Below are positions 18,890-29,135 of a stretch of DNA of 64,000 nt, in pieces (the first letter of the stretch is position 1; the number at the start of each line of letters is the position of its first letter). Made by a program: the position numbers and the translations under genes. Origin of the DNA: Hydrogenimonas sp. (GTDB lineage: Bacteria; Campylobacterota; Campylobacteria; Campylobacterales; Hydrogenimonadaceae); contig AP019005.1 of assembly GCA_003945285.1 (NCBI GenBank), positions 1,564,001 through 1,628,000 of the forward strand. The letters run 5' to 3'. The notes below the pieces were generated by a model that saw only the letters and a program-made list of their open reading frames with translations, was not told where the DNA came from and did not search any database.

Positions 18890-19681
18890 TTACGAATCGC
18901 TTTCGACAGTGTTATTACCCGCCGAAACAACCCAGACCAAGTCGGGGTGGAGCGTATCGCCGTAGAGCTCTATATAGGCATTTTGAAACCCCTGCATCTT
19001 CCTTGTATAGAGAACCCTGCCTACGGGTATTCCGGGGGGAAAAATGTGGTCGAGTCCGCTGGTCGACACCTCGTCGCCCGGCTTGAGGGTTAACCACTGC
19101 GGGATATACTTCACCACCATATGTCTCTCATCCGACCCCATAGCGATACCCGGCGCACGGTCGCTTCCGATATAGACTGCGAATGTACACTCGGGATCGC
19201 CTGCCAGTATCATCAGGGGGCGCAGCTCTTTCTCTACTACTATTCCTACGGCGTAACCATCTCTTATCACCCCGTAGTTTCTCATCGGATCGTAATTTTC
19301 GAAACTCTCCAGCCATAACTGCTGAAAATTGCCGATCATAGCGTACCCTTCCGGCCTGACGGCTCTGAGGTCGGCATCCGTGACGACGGCTCCTATCTCC
19401 AGGGCCTTTTCAATATACCGGTACATGGCGGCGTCACTTCTGCATAGAGTCACTCTCTTTTCAAGCTCATCTATCTCTTTTTGGAGACGCTCTATTCTCT
19501 CTGCCTGAAAAAGATGATGGTCGACCCCTCTCTTCAGACTCTCCGCCGCATCTATATAGGCGGAGCGAAGAGAGGAGGTTAAAGCGGTAAAGAGAGTGCG
19601 GACCGAGTTGCTGTACAAAGATAATAGAACGACGATCAGCAGTAGAATAAGTAGTGTAAACTTCCGATTGAATCTATTCAT
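18890..19681 (-). CDS. mreC: Rod-shape determining protein MreC
   Basis: 263 residues. A short cytoplasmic start is followed by one membrane helix (about 9-27), a coiled coil (about 50-80) and the periplasmic beta-barrel repeats of MreC, with KPGDEVSTSGLDHIFPPGIPVG a typical signature. It is a scaffold linking MreB to the elongation machinery. It overlaps the mreB stop by 8 nt, giving the usual mreB-mreC coupling. Confidence 0.92.
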   Translation of the reverse strand: MNRFNRKFTLLILLLIVVLLSLYSNSVRTLFTALTSSLRSAYIDAAESLKRGVDHHLFQAERIERLQKEIDELEKRVTLCRSDAAMYRYIEKALEIGAVVTDADLRAVRPEGYAMIGNFQQLWLESFENYDPMRNYGVIRDGYAVGIVVEKELRPLMILAGDPECTFAVYIGSDRAPGIAMGSDERHMVVKYIPQWLTLKPGDEVSTSGLDHIFPPGIPVGRVLYTRKMQGFQNAYIELYGDTLHPDLVWVVSAGNNTVESDS

Positions 19682-20708
19682 ACGAAAGCTGCTGGAGAAG
19701 ATCTATCTCTTCCAGTACGCGTCCGGTCCCTTTCGCCACGGCCAGAAGCGGCTCTTCCGCCACATATACGGGCAGTTTTACGATATCGGATAGATACTTG
19801 TCCAGCATTCTTATCAACGCACCGCCCCCGGTAAGGACAATGCCGTTTTCAACGATATCGCCGGCAAGATCAGGCGGAGTCATCTCCAGAATATCCTTCA
19901 GGGCGTCCCCGATCTCACGCAGGGGCTCTTTCATCGCCTCCCTCGCATCTTCGCTCGTGAACTCGATGGAGCTCAGAAGGCCGCTCACCTGGTCACGGCC
20001 GTTAACCATCATGACAAGCTCCTGATCCAGCGGCAGTGCGCTTCCTATCTCAATCTTTATCTCTTCGGCTACCCGGTCGCCTATCAGGAGGTTGTATTTG
20101 CGTTTGACATAGTCGGCAATCGCCTGGTCTATCTTGTCCCCCGCCGTGCGTATCGACTTGCTTATCACAAGCCCTCCGAGCGAGACCACCCCAATTTCGG
20201 TGGTACCCCCTCCTATGTCGACCACAAGGTTGCCGTGGGGCTCTTTTACCGGAAGGCCGGCACCTATCGCGGCAGCCATAGGCTCCTCTATCAGAAAGAC
20301 CTCCCTGGCACCGGCATTCAGAGCCGACTCGCGTACTGCTTTGCGCTCTACCTGCGTAAGTCCGAACGGTACACAGACAATTATTCTGGGGCGGATGAAG
20401 GTTTTGCGGTGGTGAGCCTTCTCGATGAAGTAGCGTATCATCTTCTCTGTTATATCGAAGTCGGCTATGACACCGTCTTTCATCGGGCGGACCGCCCTGA
20501 TATTGCCCGGTGTCTTGCCCACCATCTCTTTCGCTTCCTGGCCTACCGCCAGAACCTTTTCCCGTCCGAACTTGTCCGTCTGAATGGCGACTACCGAAGG
20601 TTCGTTAATGATTATCCCGTTACCCTTGACCAGTACGAGCGTATTGGCCGTACCGAGATCGATCGACAGATCGTTCGAAAAGGCGCCTATCAACTTGTTT
20701 ATAAACAT
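19674..20708 (-). CDS. mreB: Rod-shape determining actin homologue MreB
   Basis: 344 residues. The actin-fold phosphate loops IDLGTANTLV (near 17) and VVDIGGGTTEIGVVSLGG (near 164) and the adenosine motif VLTGGGALI (near 290) are all intact. It forms membrane-associated filaments guiding lateral wall growth. The start codon directly follows the clpX stop with no gap. Confidence 0.97.
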   Translation of the reverse strand: MFINKLIGAFSNDLSIDLGTANTLVLVKGNGIIINEPSVVAIQTDKFGREKVLAVGQEAKEMVGKTPGNIRAVRPMKDGVIADFDITEKMIRYFIEKAHHRKTFIRPRIIVCVPFGLTQVERKAVRESALNAGAREVFLIEEPMAAAIGAGLPVKEPHGNLVVDIGGGTTEIGVVSLGGLVISKSIRTAGDKIDQAIADYVKRKYNLLIGDRVAEEIKIEIGSALPLDQELVMMVNGRDQVSGLLSSIEFTSEDAREAMKEPLREIGDALKDILEMTPPDLAGDIVENGIVLTGGGALIRMLDKYLSDIVKLPVYVAEEPLLAVAKGTGRVLEEIDLLQQLSYE

Positions 20709-21929
20709 CTATGCACTCTTTTTGCTTTTTTTGACATACAGCGGTTTCGCACCGCTCTTCACCACATCTTCGGTTATGACTATCTCGTATCCCGCATACT
20801 CCGGCAGATCGAACATGATGTCTGTCATCATCTCCTCTATGATCGAGCGGAGTCCCCGTGCACCTGTTTTCCGTGCGATTGCCTTTTCGGCTATAGCCTC
20901 CAGTGCGGCCTTCTCGAACGTCAGCTCCACATCGTCTATGGCGAAAAGCTTCCTGTACTGCTTTACCAGGGCATTTTTGGGCTCGGTCAGGATACGCACC
21001 ATATCCTCTTTCGATATCTCGTTGAGCACCGCCATCACATGGAGTCTACCTATAAGCTCGGGAATAAGCCCGTAGGATACGAGGTCGTCCACCTCAACAT
21101 CGCTCAAAATCGCCTCTTCGTCGTTTTTGGACCTCTTCTCCTGGTCGAATCCGAGGACATTGCTTCCTATACGGCGTTTTATGATATCCGCAAGGCCGTC
21201 GAACGCACCTCCGCAGATAAACAGGATGTTGGATGTATCTATCTGGATGAAATCCTGGTTGGGGTGTTTTCTGCCGCCTTTGGGCGGAATGTTGACGACA
21301 CTCCCTTCGATTATCTTCAAGAGAGCCTGCTGTACGCCTTCACCGGAGACATCCCTGGTTATGGAGCGGTTCTCGCTCATCCTGGAGATCTTGTCCACTT
21401 CGTCTATGAATACTATTCCCTGTTCGGCTCTCTTTACATCACCGTCCGCCGCCTGAAGAAGCCTCGTCAGTATATTCTCGACATCTTCGCCGACATATCC
21501 CGCCTCGGTCAGGCTGGTAGCATCGGCAATGGCTATCGGCACATCCAGAAACTTCGCGATAGACTGGGCCATCAGTGTCTTTCCGCTCCCGGTCGGCCCT
21601 ATGAGCAGTACGTTCGATTTGGAGATCTCCGTATCGTCGTCCTCGAGCGTACCCTGTTTGAATATTCTCTTGTAGTGGTTGTAGACCGCTACGGAGAGAA
21701 CCTTTTTGGCACGCTCCTGCCCTATGACATACTGGTCAAGGGCGGCTTTGAGCTCTTTGGGGGCGAGCAGATCCCTGTCGAGCCCCTCCTCTTCCTCTTC
21801 CACCTCTCCGAAGAGAATCTTGTAGGCCGATACTACACAGTTTTTACAGATGTAGACACTGTTTCCGGCCAGCAGCGGGTTTTCAGGGCTCTCTTTTACA
21901 CCGCAAAAACTGCAACTTCTATTTGTCAT
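20709..21929 (-). CDS. clpX: ATP-dependent Clp protease ATP-binding subunit ClpX
   Basis: 406 residues. The N-terminal zinc finger uses C6, C9, C28 and C31. The AAA+ module has Walker A GPTGSGKT, the GYVGEDV pore loop, Walker [11 protein letters not shown], and the sensor-2 region [11 protein letters not shown]. It unfolds tagged substrates for ClpP, which is not in this window. The start overlaps the lpxA end by 11 nt. The fabZ-lpxA-clpX-mreB-mreC order is the one I know from Campylobacter. Confidence 0.97.
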   Translation of the reverse strand: MTNRSCSFCGVKESPENPLLAGNSVYICKNCVVSAYKILFGEVEEEEEGLDRDLLAPKELKAALDQYVIGQERAKKVLSVAVYNHYKRIFKQGTLEDDDTEISKSNVLLIGPTGSGKTLMAQSIAKFLDVPIAIADATSLTEAGYVGEDVENILTRLLQAADGDVKRAEQGIVFIDEVDKISRMSENRSITRDVSGEGVQQALLKIIEGSVVNIPPKGGRKHPNQDFIQIDTSNILFICGGAFDGLADIIKRRIGSNVLGFDQEKRSKNDEEAILSDVEVDDLVSYGLIPELIGRLHVMAVLNEISKEDMVRILTEPKNALVKQYRKLFAIDDVELTFEKAALEAIAEKAIARKTGARGLRSIIEEMMTDIMFDLPEYAGYEIVITEDVVKSGAKPLYVKKSKKSA

Positions 21930-22710
21930 CTAAATTCCTCTCAAATGGAATGCCCCGTTTCGTCTCCAGAACGAAACGGCACATCTGTTTTACCTCTTCG
22001 CTTCCACTGCTCTCGAGCAGCTCCTTCGCACTCTCTTTTAGCGGCTTTCCTCTCCCGAAGAGCTCTTTGTAGGCTGCACGCAGCTCGTTTACCGTTTCAC
22101 GCGGCAGATTGCGCCTCAGACCAGTCAGGTTGAGACCTCGCAGTACGGCACGGTTGCCTTCGGCAAGGCAAAAGGGCGGAACATCCTGGCTAAGTGCCGA
22201 CGCTCCCGCGATCATAGCCAGATCACCGATTTTCACGAACTGGTGAATCGGTGTCATGCCGCCTACCACAACGCCGTTTCCTACCTCGACATGACCGGCG
22301 AGAGTTGCGGCATTGGCGAAGATACAGCGGTCGCCTATTATGCAGTCGTGCGCGACATGTACATACCCCATGAAGAGGTTGTCGTCGCCTATCCTCGTCA
22401 CTCCGCCTCCCCCTTCAGTACCGGGGTTTATCAGGGTAAATTCACGAATCGTGTTCCGGTCGCCTATAATCAGCCGCACATCCTCGCCGTGGAACTTCAG
22501 ATCCTGCGGGATGGAGCCTACGACGGCATGGGAAAATATACGGCAATCTTCGCCTATCGTGGTATCTCCCTCTATTCTCGCACACTGACCTATCGTGGTA
22601 CGGTCTCCTATTTTGGCGCCGGCTGAGATGTATGCGAAGGGGCCTACCTCGACCCCCTCTCCCAGGAGGGCACCCTCTTCCACTACCGCGAGCGGTGAAA
22701 TACCGGCCAT
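21919..22710 (-). CDS. lpxA: UDP-N-acetylglucosamine acyltransferase
   Basis: 263 residues. Left-handed beta-helix hexapeptide repeats cover about 1-185, with the catalytic histidine in YVHVAHDC (about H121), followed by the helical C-terminus. It performs the first step of lipid A synthesis. I take the ATG sharing its A with the fabZ stop (TGATG); a GTG one codon earlier is also possible. It sits naturally between fabZ and clpX. Confidence 0.95.
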   Translation of the reverse strand: MAGISPLAVVEEGALLGEGVEVGPFAYISAGAKIGDRTTIGQCARIEGDTTIGEDCRIFSHAVVGSIPQDLKFHGEDVRLIIGDRNTIREFTLINPGTEGGGGVTRIGDDNLFMGYVHVAHDCIIGDRCIFANAATLAGHVEVGNGVVVGGMTPIHQFVKIGDLAMIAGASALSQDVPPFCLAEGNRAVLRGLNLTGLRRNLPRETVNELRAAYKELFGRGKPLKESAKELLESSGSEEVKQMCRFVLETKRGIPFERNLDDK

Positions 22711-23156
22711 CACTTGTCCACGATCATTGCTTTGAGCTCTGCTTCGGCGACAAGTTTCCCGTCGACGTAAGCCTTTCCGTCCAGAACCCAGATGGACCCC
22801 TTGTGCTTGATGACACCGAGCTTGTAGACCAGACGGTCACCTGGACGTACAGGGTTTCTGAACTTGCATTTGTCTATGCTCATGAAATATACGACCTTGT
22901 CGGAAACATCCTCCTTGCCGTCGTCGCTCATACTCTCGAAAGCCAGAATTCCGCCGGCCTGCGCCATGCCTTCGATTATCATCACTCCGGGGTATATGGG
23001 GTGGCCGGGAAAGTGCCCCTCGAAAACCGGTTCGCTTATGGAGACGTTCTTGTACGCCTCTATAGCCTCCCCGTTGCTGCATGAGACTACACGGTCAACG
23101 AGCAGAAAAGGGTATCTGTGGGGAAGAATCTTCTGAATCTGTACGACATCCATCAT
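22710..23156 (-). CDS. fabZ: 3-hydroxyacyl-ACP dehydratase FabZ
   Basis: 148 residues from the first of two adjacent ATGs. Hot-dog fold with [13 protein letters not shown], the catalytic histidine in [14 protein letters not shown] and the catalytic glutamate in [11 protein letters not shown]. It dehydrates 3-hydroxyacyl-ACP in fatty-acid and lipid A precursor synthesis. AAGGA lies about 10 nt upstream. A longer in-frame opening exists upstream but lacks family similarity, so it is not used. Confidence 0.95.
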   Translation of the reverse strand: MMDVVQIQKILPHRYPFLLVDRVVSCSNGEAIEAYKNVSISEPVFEGHFPGHPIYPGVMIIEGMAQAGGILAFESMSDDGKEDVSDKVVYFMSIDKCKFRNPVRPGDRLVYKLGVIKHKGSIWVLDGKAYVDGKLVAEAELKAMIVDK

Positions 23157-23194
23157 TGCAAAACTGTCCTTGGTATTGAAATTCAGATATTTTA

Positions 23195-24274
23195 TCACAT
23201 TACTACTAATTTTTCTCTGACATCGGTATGGCTCTCGGAGTCGATAAAGATCTCCACACCGCTCTGCGGCAGAGTCTCGAGTACGATGAGCGGGGAGAGG
23301 TCCCATCTGCTAAGACCGGCAGCTTCACGTACCTTCATATCGGTCTCTTCGGCCGGAGGCGAGTAGATGAGCTCTTTTACACTCCCGTAAGAGCTCTTCG
23401 ACTCCGCGTTGTAGCGCTCGAGAGTCATAAGGCGGATCTCTTCGCGGTTCAAAAGAGCGATGCCGTTTTCTGCATACTGGACCCTCCCTTTGCAGTACCC
23501 TCTTTTCAGAACCGAGTATGGAAGAATATAGCTGGGCAGAGTCTCTCTTCCGGCTTTCACCCACCCCTGTTTGAGACGGTATTTCAAGAATTTGTGTCTC
23601 TCTATCCTGTACTCTACACCCTTCTCTTCGAGCTCCAGCCGCTCCTGATACATCGCGAGGCGCTCTTCGATCGAACCGGGCAGAGCGGAGCCGCAAAGAG
23701 GAGAGAAGAGTTCGTCGGCGACCATCTTCTGCTGCTCCCGCTGCTTTGTGAGGCCGTAGATACAGCCGCAGTAGTTCTGGCGGTAGAGCCTCTCCTCTTT
23801 TGCGATACGCTGCTGAAGCTGGGTACCTCCCCCGCTTCTGTAGTCGACATAGACAAACTCCACCCCGTACTCCTTCGCAAACCTGCTTCCCGTGCGTATC
23901 AGCTGCTCCCTGGACTTTTTGGGGCTGACAAGCAGCGTCGATGTCATTCTTCTCTCACCGATCTCTCTCGCTTTTTCGGCACTCACCTCGAATCGCCTGT
24001 CGAAGCAGATTTCGCATCTGGCACCCTTTTCCGGCTCGTTCTCGAAACCCTTCACCGCATCTAGCCAAGCCTCGTAGTCGTAAGGCCCCTCTATCAGCTC
24101 GACTCCCAGTTTCTCACAGCTCCTCTCAACATCCAGAAGGCGAAGCCTGTACTCGCTGTAGGGGTGGATATTGGGGTCGTAGAAGAAGGCGGTCAGCCTC
24201 TCTTCGGGGAAATCTTCCCTGAGTCTTTGCAAAAAGAAGTGGCTGTCGACGCTGCAGCAGATATGTACAAGCAT
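23195..24274 (-). CDS. queH: Epoxyqueuosine reductase QueH-like
   Basis: 359 residues. The N-terminal [11 protein letters not shown] cysteine pair, [15 protein letters not shown], the CEICFDRRF motif and the [10 protein letters not shown] pair are the QueH (DUF208) hallmarks for its iron-sulfur and iron site. It carries out the last step of queuosine tRNA modification. A C-terminal extension of about 150 residues goes beyond the minimal QueH. It follows the DUF302 gene with a 2-nt gap. Confidence 0.85.
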   Translation of the reverse strand: MLVHICCSVDSHFFLQRLREDFPEERLTAFFYDPNIHPYSEYRLRLLDVERSCEKLGVELIEGPYDYEAWLDAVKGFENEPEKGARCEICFDRRFEVSAEKAREIGERRMTSTLLVSPKKSREQLIRTGSRFAKEYGVEFVYVDYRSGGGTQLQQRIAKEERLYRQNYCGCIYGLTKQREQQKMVADELFSPLCGSALPGSIEERLAMYQERLELEEKGVEYRIERHKFLKYRLKQGWVKAGRETLPSYILPYSVLKRGYCKGRVQYAENGIALLNREEIRLMTLERYNAESKSSYGSVKELIYSPPAEETDMKVREAAGLSRWDLSPLIVLETLPQSGVEIFIDSESHTDVREKLVVM

Positions 24275-24276
24275 CT

Positions 24277-24747
24277 CTACTCTCTTTTCTCCCTCTTCAG
24301 ATTGCCTGTCGCATATTTAGCGAACATCTTCACGGCGGCATCCATCCTCTTCTGCAGAGCCGGAGCGCAGTCGGGCTCCACCCCGTGACGCCACATCAGG
24401 TATGCTTTTGTATTGAAAAGGGCGTGTACGGTACCCTTTTTATCCCTGTATATAAGTATCTTCTGCGGAAGGTCGAGCCCTAGCGTCGGAGAGCACTGCA
24501 TAAGCGGGGTGCCTATCCTGGGATTTCCGAAGATAACCAGCTTCTGCGGCCCGAGCTCCATACCGACGGAGGCCGCACCTTCGCCGTGGTCGATCACCTT
24601 GAATACCGTCGCACCCTTCTTCCTCAGTATATCGACGAGCCTCTTCGTCGTCTCGTCGACACTGTACCTGCTTATATACTCCCCCATTCCGTTTTCGGCG
24701 GCTGAAAGGGTGAGCGCAAAAACCGCCGACAGAAAAAGCCTCTTCAA
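24277..24747 (-). CDS. DUF302-domain exported protein
   Basis: 156 residues with a signal peptide (about 1-17) and the DUF302 core: a helix with TTKRLVDILRKKGATVFKVIDH, then LVIFGNPRIGTPLMQCSPTLGLDLP. Members are common in sulfur and microaerobic bacteria but lack a known activity. The start overlaps the nadE stop by 4 nt (ATGA). Confidence 0.82.
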   Translation of the reverse strand: MKRLFLSAVFALTLSAAENGMGEYISRYSVDETTKRLVDILRKKGATVFKVIDHGEGAASVGMELGPQKLVIFGNPRIGTPLMQCSPTLGLDLPQKILIYRDKKGTVHALFNTKAYLMWRHGVEPDCAPALQKRMDAAVKMFAKYATGNLKREKRE

Positions 24748-26651
24748 TTATCCTCCTCCAGATCTTTGATCCACTCGGCGACTTCGGCATCGCTGGGCAT
24801 ACGCCAGTCGCCGCGCGGGCTCAACGCGACAGTTCCCACTTTGGGTCCGTCGGGCATACAGCTTCTTTTGTACTGCTGCGAAAAGAAGCGTCGAAGAAAG
24901 AGTTTCAGATAGCTTCTGATCTCCTTCTCGTCATACTTGGAGACAAATGCGTTTTTCGCCATAAATAGGATCTTCGCCGGACGGGCACCGCTCTTTATGA
25001 GATGGTACAGAAAGAAGTCGTGAAGCTCGTAAGGCCCCAGAAGCTCCTCCGTCTTCTGCGAAATCTTTCCTGCCTCCGGCGGAAGCAGTTCAGGGCTCAC
25101 AGGCGTCTCGAGAATATCGGTAAGAGTTTCGCCTATCTGCGGGTAGTGCTCCGCGGCCCACTCCACGAGGTAGCGGATGAGTGTCTTTGGAATTCCGACA
25201 TTCAGGGCATACATTGACATATGGTCGCCGTTGTACGTACTCCATCCGAGCGCCGACTCACTCATATCTCCTGTCCCTATCACCAAACCGCCGACCTTGT
25301 TCGCCAGATCCATCAATATCTGGGTTCTCTCCCTCGCCTGGACATTCTCATAGACGACCGTATGCTCCGACGGATCGTGACCTATCTGCCTGAAGTGCTC
25401 CAGGCAGGCTTCGGTGATATCTATGCGACGGAAAGTGACACCCAGAGCTTCGGAGAGCTTTTCGGCATTTTCCAGTGTACGGCCCGTCGTTCCGAAACCG
25501 GGCATCGTTACACATATGATATCTTTCGGATCACGCCCGGCCTTCTCGTAAGCTCTGTATGTAGCGAGAAGAGCCAGGGTGGAGTCGAGCCCGCCCGATA
25601 CTCCGATGACACACCTCTTTATGCCTGTATGGGAGAGCCTCTTGTTGAGAGCCGCCGCCTGTATCGAGAATATCTCTTCACACCTTTTTGACCGTTCACT
25701 CTTTTTCGAAGGTACAAACGGATGGGGGTCGATATAACGGTTCAGCTGGGTGATTTCGGGGGTTTCATAAAGCTCTACGCGCCTGAAAGGGCGGATCTCA
25801 CCGTCGGCGAAACTCCCCTCCGATACCCTGAAGCTTTTGAGGCGCCCTATATCCAGATCGGCGAAAATTATCTGCGACTCATCGAGGAAGCGCTCCCCTC
25901 TCTCCAAAAGTGTACCGTTTTCGGCTATCATGGAGTCTCCGCCGAAGACCACATCGGTAGTCGACTCCCCGACTCCGCACGATGCGTAGACATATGCGGC
26001 CATACAGCGTGCACTCTGTGTAGCGACAAGCGAACTTCTATATTCGCTCTTCGCTACTATCTCGTCACTCGCCGAGAGATTGAAAAGAACCGTCGCCCCG
26101 GCGAGAGCCTGAAAAGAGCTGGGAGGGACGACGCTCCAGAGATCTTCGCACACTTCGATGCCGAAAACGAAGCCCTCCCGCCCGCAGAAGAGCAGGTCGG
26201 TTCCGAAAGGGACGTCGCTGCCCAGAAGGTTGACGGTTTCACCGGCAATCGAGGCGCCGGAGACGAACCACCGTTTCTCGTAGTACTCTTTGTGCTCCGG
26301 AACGAAACTCTTGGGGACCACTCCCAGAATTTTCCCCTCCTGTATCACCGCACCGCAGTTGTAGAGGCGTCCGTTATGCCATACCGGGACTCCCACTATC
26401 GCCGCCGTCGAAGAGCCGCACGAAGCCTCCACCATCTGCGACAATCCCTTCTCTACCGCTTTGTGAAGGCTGTCCTGATAGAATAGATCGCCGCAGCTGT
26501 AACCGGATAGAGAGAGCTCCGGGAAGAGAACGACAGATGCGTTCTGCTGTGAAGCGATCTTCCACAGATCGAGCATATGCTCCACATTGAAACCTACATT
26601 TGCGACTCTGACTTTAGGTACCGCCGCCGCTACTCTGACAAATCCAAACAT
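24744..26651 (-). CDS. nadE: Glutamine-dependent NAD+ synthetase
   Basis: 635 residues. The N-terminal nitrilase-type glutaminase (about 1-270) has its catalytic triad visible as E in LFPELSLSGYSC, K in VPKSFVPE and C in FGIEVCEDLW. The C-terminal NAD synthetase has the P-loop VSGGLDSTLAL. It amidates nicotinic acid adenine dinucleotide using glutamine. The head of a nadE-DUF302-queH run with overlapping or near-overlapping ends. Confidence 0.95.
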   Translation of the reverse strand: MFGFVRVAAAVPKVRVANVGFNVEHMLDLWKIASQQNASVVLFPELSLSGYSCGDLFYQDSLHKAVEKGLSQMVEASCGSSTAAIVGVPVWHNGRLYNCGAVIQEGKILGVVPKSFVPEHKEYYEKRWFVSGASIAGETVNLLGSDVPFGTDLLFCGREGFVFGIEVCEDLWSVVPPSSFQALAGATVLFNLSASDEIVAKSEYRSSLVATQSARCMAAYVYASCGVGESTTDVVFGGDSMIAENGTLLERGERFLDESQIIFADLDIGRLKSFRVSEGSFADGEIRPFRRVELYETPEITQLNRYIDPHPFVPSKKSERSKRCEEIFSIQAAALNKRLSHTGIKRCVIGVSGGLDSTLALLATYRAYEKAGRDPKDIICVTMPGFGTTGRTLENAEKLSEALGVTFRRIDITEACLEHFRQIGHDPSEHTVVYENVQARERTQILMDLANKVGGLVIGTGDMSESALGWSTYNGDHMSMYALNVGIPKTLIRYLVEWAAEHYPQIGETLTDILETPVSPELLPPEAGKISQKTEELLGPYELHDFFLYHLIKSGARPAKILFMAKNAFVSKYDEKEIRSYLKLFLRRFFSQQYKRSCMPDGPKVGTVALSPRGDWRMPSDAEVAEWIKDLEEDN

Positions 26652-27254
26652 CTCACTCTTTCATTCTTGACGTTACGCAAAGCTTGAGCAGAGCCCGGGC
26701 TTTGGCGGTGACTCCCCGTCACCGGCACCACTGAAGCTTCAAAATCCCTGGTTTCCAGGTAACGTTACACTGTTTTGCGCAACGAAACGGTTAAAAACGC
26801 CATGCAAAGACGGGCAGGACCCGTGCTTTGCCCGCAACCAGGTTACACAGCTTTCAAACCGCCTGCGAAACAGGCCGCAATCAGATTCGATTTTACCATA
26901 TACGGCCTCTGCAAGCCCTGAGCCGTATAGAAACACAAATCTCCGAATAACCTTTTCAATCTTTTTTTAGCGGAAGAGTACTAGAATTGGGGAAAGATAC
27001 CCTATAATATCTATAATGTAAAGTAACTTTTCAATGTATTATGAAATTTCCGTAAGATTTTCGAATCAACCTCCTGTTCCGGCCGCCGCCCGCGGCAAAC
27101 GTGGGCCGGGCTCCGTTCGCCATACCAGAAAGCTCACCGTAGCGGCTTTCAAAAAGTTATACGGTGAAGGTTCGACAGGTATGGGCTGTGACATAGTCCA
27201 TTACATCATTGCGATAGCGTCTTGCAGACGGCTCACCTCTTTAGGGGGGCGTGT
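26652..27254. other. 603-bp structured intergenic region
   Basis: No convincing gene. 26669-26680 carries the dispersed terminus motif GACGTTACGCAA. A hairpin CGGTGAC/GTCACCG lies near 26707-26726 and ATACGGC/GCCGTAT near 26900-26930. Two TATAAT-like boxes (27003-27008 and 27012-27017) could start the downstream operon. The 27030-27190 part folds on paper: GCCCGCG/CGTGGGC (one G-U), GAAAGC/GCTTTC, and TCACCGTA/TACGGTGA interleaved with the previous stem. This makes a structured 5' leader plausible. An open frame at 27034-27258 has no family look and is not called. Confidence 0.45.
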
Positions 27255-27806
27255 ATGATAAAACGTCTGATACTTCTTTTTTTTCTACTTGCGACGGGAT
27301 CTGGCGCACACCTGTACAACGACTCCATGCTCCTTATATATTCCAAAATCGTACCCAGGATGATGATGCTGGACAACACCGAGAGAGTCCAGAAAAAGAG
27401 AAGAAGCCTCTGCATACTCTACGAAAAGGTTGACCGGCCTGTCGCCGGGAAACTCAAAAAGCTAGTCAAAGAGAATCTGCCTCCACAGGTGCGGGGGGAT
27501 TTTGAGGTTGTTACAGAATCCTATGACAGGAAGTGGAGCGAAAGATGCAGGAACTCCACCGCCTTCATGCTGCTGGATACAAAAAGGGATAATATCGCCG
27601 AGGTCTTGAAGCTTGCAAACGAGAAGAGACTTCTTACATTCAGCTACAGCAACTCTCTTCTGAAACAGGGCGTCGCAGTCTCACTCATGACGGGTAAAAA
27701 GATCTATCCGATTATAAACCTGAAAGCTGTGAAGAGCTCGTCGCTGAAGTTCGACCCAATGATCTACCAGACATCCAAAATATATGACGGTGGCTCCATA
27801 AGATGA
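27255..27806 (+). CDS. YfiR-like (DUF4154) periplasmic regulator of the adjacent diguanylate cyclase
   Basis: 183 residues. A signal peptide (about 1-19) precedes a mature domain ending in the DUF4154-type stretch GVAVSLMTGKKIYPIINLKA. YfiR binds and represses the periplasmic sensor of the diguanylate cyclase YfiN in Pseudomonas. The same gene order here, with an ATGA overlap to a membrane diguanylate cyclase, supports that role. The start is the ATG with GGGGGG 5 nt upstream. Two cysteines in the mature part could form a redox-sensitive disulfide (inference). Confidence 0.72.
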   Translation: MIKRLILLFFLLATGSGAHLYNDSMLLIYSKIVPRMMMLDNTERVQKKRRSLCILYEKVDRPVAGKLKKLVKENLPPQVRGDFEVVTESYDRKWSERCRNSTAFMLLDTKRDNIAEVLKLANEKRLLTFSYSNSLLKQGVAVSLMTGKKIYPIINLKAVKSSSLKFDPMIYQTSKIYDGGSIR

Positions 27807-29122
27807 GCCGTTCATTCTCACTCTCCACCAAGATAATAGTGGCTGTTATTCTCTTCTTCCTGGCAGCTCTCGGTACGATTACCTATTTCAACTACACCTC
27901 AATGCAGAGTTTCGCGAAGAATAGTGAAAGAGAGAAGAGCGAGCAGCTTATAAATTCGATCGAACCGGTAATCTCGATAAACATGTTTCTGGGTATGGAT
28001 GACCCCATGCGAGAATACCTGGAGAAGATAACGGAGACCACGCCGATGATTCTGAAGCTGACTGTAAGAGACAGCGGCGGCAAAGCGCACTACTCCTACA
28101 CTTCTCCGAGATACGGGACACAGAGTATCTCTCCGATAGAGATAAGGCACACCATCAGGGACAAGATTCTCAAAAAGCCTATCGGCGAGATCGAAATGGT
28201 CTACTCCAACGCCAAGTACTCCGAGATTCTGAATGAGTACAAACACTTCAGTTTTCAACTTCTGCTTGCTGCTTTGGCACTGGTTCTGCTGCTTGCCATT
28301 ATGCTGAAAAAGGCTCTGACTCCCCTGAGGAAGCTGGCGAAAGAGCTGAAAAGTTATGAGCCGTCAAAATCCAACTTCCCGAAAGAGAGGATCGAAGGCG
28401 ACGGAGAGATAAACATTATACAGAATGCCGTTATAGAGATGATAAAGAAGATAGAGAGCTATACCGACGCTATGTTCAAACTGAACCTTGAACTTGAGAT
28501 GAAGGTCAGAGAGAGGACGAAGACGATAGAGCAGAAGAACGAGCAGCTCAAAAGAGAGATAGAGGAGAGGAGAAGGGCGGAAGAGGCTTTGAAATATGCC
28601 AACAGAATGCTCGAAAAACTCTCCACCACCGACAGCCTTACCGGTCTTTACAACCGCAGGGTATTCGAACAGAGCCTGAAAAAGTACTGGAAAACCGCAC
28701 TCAGGGAAAAACAGCCCATCTCCATGATTCTTTGCGATATAGACCATTTCAAGAAGATCAACGACACCTACGGGCACCAGGCCGGCGACAGATGCCTGAA
28801 GGAGTTTGCGCAGATTCTACGGCAATGTATCAGCCGCCCTATGGATATTGTTGCCAGATACGGCGGCGAAGAGTTCGTTTTTATCCTGCCTGATACTCCG
28901 CTGCAGGGTGCTGTAACCATAGCCAACGAAATTCAGGCCCGGCTGAGAGAGCGAAACGAAGATTACCGTACAAAGATAAAGATGACAACCAGTATAGGTA
29001 TCAGCAGCACCCTGCCTATCGAAATAGATAAGGGCCATATCCTGATGCGTGAAGCGGACAAGGCTCTCTATGAGGCGAAAGAGAGAGGAAGGAACCGAAT
29101 CGTGGTCAACCCTCTTGAGTAG
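27803..29122 (+). CDS. Membrane diguanylate cyclase with periplasmic sensor
   Basis: 439 residues. TM1 is at about 9-28, a periplasmic domain at about 30-150, TM2 at about 151-172, then a HAMP-like and coiled-coil linker and a C-terminal GGDEF domain. The active-site motif is YGGEEF. An inhibitory RxxD site (RPMD) sits five residues before GGEEF, so product inhibition is expected. It makes c-di-GMP from GTP. It is translationally coupled to the YfiR-like gene, suggesting repression by that partner in the periplasm. Confidence 0.88.
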   Translation: MSRSFSLSTKIIVAVILFFLAALGTITYFNYTSMQSFAKNSEREKSEQLINSIEPVISINMFLGMDDPMREYLEKITETTPMILKLTVRDSGGKAHYSYTSPRYGTQSISPIEIRHTIRDKILKKPIGEIEMVYSNAKYSEILNEYKHFSFQLLLAALALVLLLAIMLKKALTPLRKLAKELKSYEPSKSNFPKERIEGDGEINIIQNAVIEMIKKIESYTDAMFKLNLELEMKVRERTKTIEQKNEQLKREIEERRRAEEALKYANRMLEKLSTTDSLTGLYNRRVFEQSLKKYWKTALREKQPISMILCDIDHFKKINDTYGHQAGDRCLKEFAQILRQCISRPMDIVARYGGEEFVFILPDTPLQGAVTIANEIQARLRERNEDYRTKIKMTTSIGISSTLPIEIDKGHILMREADKALYEAKERGRNRIVVNPLE

Positions 29123-29135
29123 AGGGTGACCGCTT

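Noticed and set aside
20235-22133. 632-residue open frame antisense to mreB and clpX
   Set aside because: It spans two well-supported genes and reads as low-similarity shadow sequence.
27034-27258. 74-residue frame before the YfiR-like gene
   Set aside because: No ribosome-binding site, no family resemblance, and the region is better explained by hairpins.
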